Shown here piece by piece: positions 5,812 to 8,087 of a stretch of 8,087 bases of DNA. Source of the DNA: Flavobacteriaceae bacterium (GTDB taxonomy: Bacteria; Bacteroidota; Bacteroidia; Flavobacteriales; Flavobacteriaceae); NCBI GenBank assembly GCA_014763515.1, contig JACXVH010000060.1, positions 1 through 8,087 of the forward strand, given 5' to 3'. The translations under genes were made by a program, and so were the position numbers. Every line of letters begins with the position of its first letter. Position 1 is the stretch's first letter. The notes under the pieces were generated by a model, which saw only the letters and a list, made by a program, of their open reading frames with translations, ran no database searches and was not told where the DNA came from.

Positions 5812-8087
5812 ATGAAAAAACTTTTACTTTTTTTTGTATTCATTAGTTACGGTTTAGTAGCTCAAACGCCTATTTACGAATTTAATTTTAACAATTCTGT
5901 TGCTGATGGCTCGGGCATCAACTTTTTTACATTGATGAATGCTACTACAACAGAGTTTGGAAATGACAGGTTTGGAAACCCTAATAGTTCCCTTAAGGTC
6001 CCAACTGTTACTATTGGAGTGCCTTATTATGAAGCCAATTTAATAAATTTACCTCAAGGAAATACTGCAAGAACTGTTTCAATTTGGGTTTCTTATCCCA
6101 TTGAATCAAGTGATTCGCAAATTAGAATTTTTCAATATGGCGCTAATACTACAAATAATACTTTTGGACTTCTTCAATACGGAGGCCAAAGCACTCCGTA
6201 TGTAAGAGCTTTTGGTTGGGCAAATGATGCTGATTCTCCGCAAGGACCTGTATATGGATATATAAATAATTCAAACGCATGGTATCATTATATAATGACT
6301 TATGATGGCACTGATGTAAAAGTATATAGAAATGGAATTTTAATGGTCTCAAGTCCAAAGCCAACTTGGAATACATCAGGTACTAGTTTTAGATTAAATC
6401 AAGGTTCTAACTTTACAGGAATTAACAATAAAAGTGTTCTTTTTGATGATTTGAAAATTTATGATATTGCACTTACAGAAGCCCAAGTGAAACAAATGTA
6501 TGTAGATGAAGTCGCATTCAATAGTACTGACTTAGTTGCTTATTATGGTTTTGAAAATAATTTAGATTGCTCTAATAATTCTAATTTAAATCTTTCAGTA
6601 AATAACCCTTCTCCAACACCATTTCTTACTGGTGTCATTGGAATGGCAAGAAAAATTGAATATGGACCATTATTTCATAATACTTTAGGGAGTTTAATAG
6701 ATAAATCTGAATTCTCTATCATGCTTTGGGAGAAACAAAATAGTTTTGAACCCGAACCTTTTGCATCATTATATGAATGGGGTGGCTCTCATTATTTGAG
6801 AAGAAGAACTAATCCAACTGTTGTAGATATTGGTTATGCTTCAAATCCAACTAATTGGAGTTCTCAAACTCGATTTACAAATCCATTATCAACTTGGACA
6901 CATCATGCCGTTACTTTAAAGGTAGTTAACGGAAATGTTAGAATGCTATATTATAGAAATGGTGAGTTATGGAATGAAATTCCATCTATAGTAAATACAG
7001 CTCTTATTCATACTTTTAATGATAAATTTGTAATTGGAGGTGGATTAGATGCTGGTGGAAATTTATCAAATCAAAAAAATTTAATTAACTCAGAGATAGA
7101 TGAGTTCTATATTTATAATAGAGAATTACATCAGTCAGAGATTTTAGCAACCATATATCGCACCACAGCACCTACATTTACTTCTTGTCCAACAGGTAGT
7201 GTAACTTTAACCACCCAAGCCGAAGTAGATGCATTAGCATCTTGTACTACTATTAATGGGCAATTAAATATAAATGCAGGTGGTGCGGTACTTGATTTAA
7301 CACCCTTAAATAACATAACTACCATTACTGGAAGTTTGAGTGTTGAAAATCTTGGAAATACAGGTAATCTTTCTTTGTTGAATAGTATTACAAATATTGG
7401 AGGGGCTGTAATGTTTAATAATCTATCTGCAACTTCTATTTCTGGTTTCGATAATATAAATACTTTACTTGGCTTGGCTACTAATTTTTGCAATAATTTA
7501 GTTTCTTTTGATGCCTTTACAAATCTTAATCAGTTAACATCTGGTAGCTGGAATTTACAGTTTGCTCATTGTCCTCTCTTAAGTAGTATTTCTGGACTTT
7601 CGAATCTAACTCAAGTAACCAATATAAATATTGTTAATTGTCCTTCCTTAACAAGTTTGAACTTCTTAAACTCTCTAACCACTTATACTAGTTCGACAGT
7701 AAGAATTGCTTTAAGTAATAATCTTAATTTAATCGATATTTCTGCTTTAAATGGTGTATCTGGACAACCGATAACTGAGTTAGTAATTACTGATAATTTA
7801 AGTCTGTCTACATGTGCTGTTGATTGGGTTTGTGATTATTTAGCAACAGCTTCTCCAAATGCTACTATTTCAGGAAATGCTACTGGTTGTGAGTCAGTTG
7901 CGGCTGTAAATTCGGCATGTGCCGCTTTATCTAATTCAGATTTTGATTTAGCATCTATTAGTTTATATCCAAATCCAACAGACGCAATATTTTCAATTGA
8001 AATTCCAAATGAAGTAGTGAAACAAGTTAGAATTTTTGATGTAACAGGAAAAATGCTATTAGATTCAAATCAGGCAACTCTAAATGT
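5812..8087 (+). CDS. Secreted LamG-like protein with T9SS sorting domain (partial)
   Basis: The frame is open from the ATG at 5812 to the window edge: 758 codons with no stop, so the 3' end is missing. Residues 1-17 are a signal peptide (MKKLLLFFVFISYGLVA) with likely cleavage before QTP. Two LamG/concanavalin-like domains follow (about 20-232 and 240-450); each ends in a similar element, FDDLKIYDIALTEAQVKQMY and IDEFYIYNRELHQSEILATIY minus its last residue. Residues about 459-703 resemble the receptor L-domain/leucine-rich region of flavobacterial surface proteins, opening CPTGSVTLTTQAEVDAL and closing with a Cys-rich cap (C668, C674, C693, C703; VDWVCDYL). From about 716 (ISLYPNPT...VRIFDVTGKML) it enters a type A Por sorting domain, the signal for type IX secretion; perhaps 30-40 residues lie beyond the edge. 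LamG folds often bind carbohydrate or protein, but no ligand or enzymatic site is visible. It is divergent from the sensor-kinase operon. Confidence 0.9.
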   Translation, partial: MKKLLLFFVFISYGLVAQTPIYEFNFNNSVADGSGINFFTLMNATTTEFGNDRFGNPNSSLKVPTVTIGVPYYEANLINLPQGNTARTVSIWVSYPIESSDSQIRIFQYGANTTNNTFGLLQYGGQSTPYVRAFGWANDADSPQGPVYGYINNSNAWYHYIMTYDGTDVKVYRNGILMVSSPKPTWNTSGTSFRLNQGSNFTGINNKSVLFDDLKIYDIALTEAQVKQMYVDEVAFNSTDLVAYYGFENNLDCSNNSNLNLSVNNPSPTPFLTGVIGMARKIEYGPLFHNTLGSLIDKSEFSIMLWEKQNSFEPEPFASLYEWGGSHYLRRRTNPTVVDIGYASNPTNWSSQTRFTNPLSTWTHHAVTLKVVNGNVRMLYYRNGELWNEIPSIVNTALIHTFNDKFVIGGGLDAGGNLSNQKNLINSEIDEFYIYNRELHQSEILATIYRTTAPTFTSCPTGSVTLTTQAEVDALASCTTINGQLNINAGGAVLDLTPLNNITTITGSLSVENLGNTGNLSLLNSITNIGGAVMFNNLSATSISGFDNINTLLGLATNFCNNLVSFDAFTNLNQLTSGSWNLQFAHCPLLSSISGLSNLTQVTNINIVNCPSLTSLNFLNSLTTYTSSTVRIALSNNLNLIDISALNGVSGQPITELVITDNLSLSTCAVDWVCDYLATASPNATISGNATGCESVAAVNSACAALSNSDFDLASISLYPNPTDAIFSIEIPNEVVKQVRIFDVTGKMLLDSNQATLN

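Noticed and set aside
6149..6376. Minus-strand open frame of 75 codons
   Set aside because: It is antisense to the first LamG domain, with no promoter or conserved features.
7131..7493. Minus-strand open frame of 120 codons
   Set aside because: It is antisense to the L-domain-like region of the secreted protein, whose own frame is uninterrupted and clearly coding.

Overview
The window looks like a stretch of a low-GC Flavobacteriia chromosome (Flavobacterium or a close relative). Four observations support this: strongly A/T-rich codon use; no clear Shine-Dalgarno sites; matches to the Bacteroidetes -7 promoter box TAnnTTTG upstream of several genes; and a large secreted protein that ends in a type IX secretion (Por) sorting domain. 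The gene families point the same way, but the species cannot be named from sequence alone.

Layout, left to right. Positions 1-104 hold two adjacent blocks with a strict 7-bp period. A yqeY-family gene (143-592) follows, then a second, convergent set of 7-bp-period repeats (601-675) that can fold into a long imperfect hairpin. Next come a tRNA-Arg(UCG) gene (678-751) with its own rho-independent terminator, a membrane-anchored MtfA-like (M90) zinc peptidase (792-1643), and a two-CBS-domain protein (1721-2137). On the minus strand is a two-gene sensory operon: a periplasmic propeller/Y_Y_Y sensor histidine kinase of the LytS type (2877-5678) and its LytTR response regulator (2134-2880), joined by an ATGA overlap. 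Reading away from the kinase, a secreted protein with two LamG-like domains and an L-domain-like region starts at 5812 and runs off the right edge inside its C-terminal sorting domain.

How the parts relate. The kinase and regulator almost certainly form one signalling pair: an extracytoplasmic propeller senses something, the kinase core signals in the cytoplasm, and the LytTR domain binds DNA. The secreted LamG protein shares a 130-bp divergent promoter region with this operon, so it is a possible target or partner, but nothing in the sequence proves this. The left half (yqeY, tRNA, peptidase, CBS protein) looks like ordinary housekeeping genes without an obvious shared pathway. I see no phage, IS element, CRISPR array or toxin-antitoxin system. 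The least explained features are the heptamer-period arrays around yqeY and the non-ATG starts of the kinase and the peptidase.
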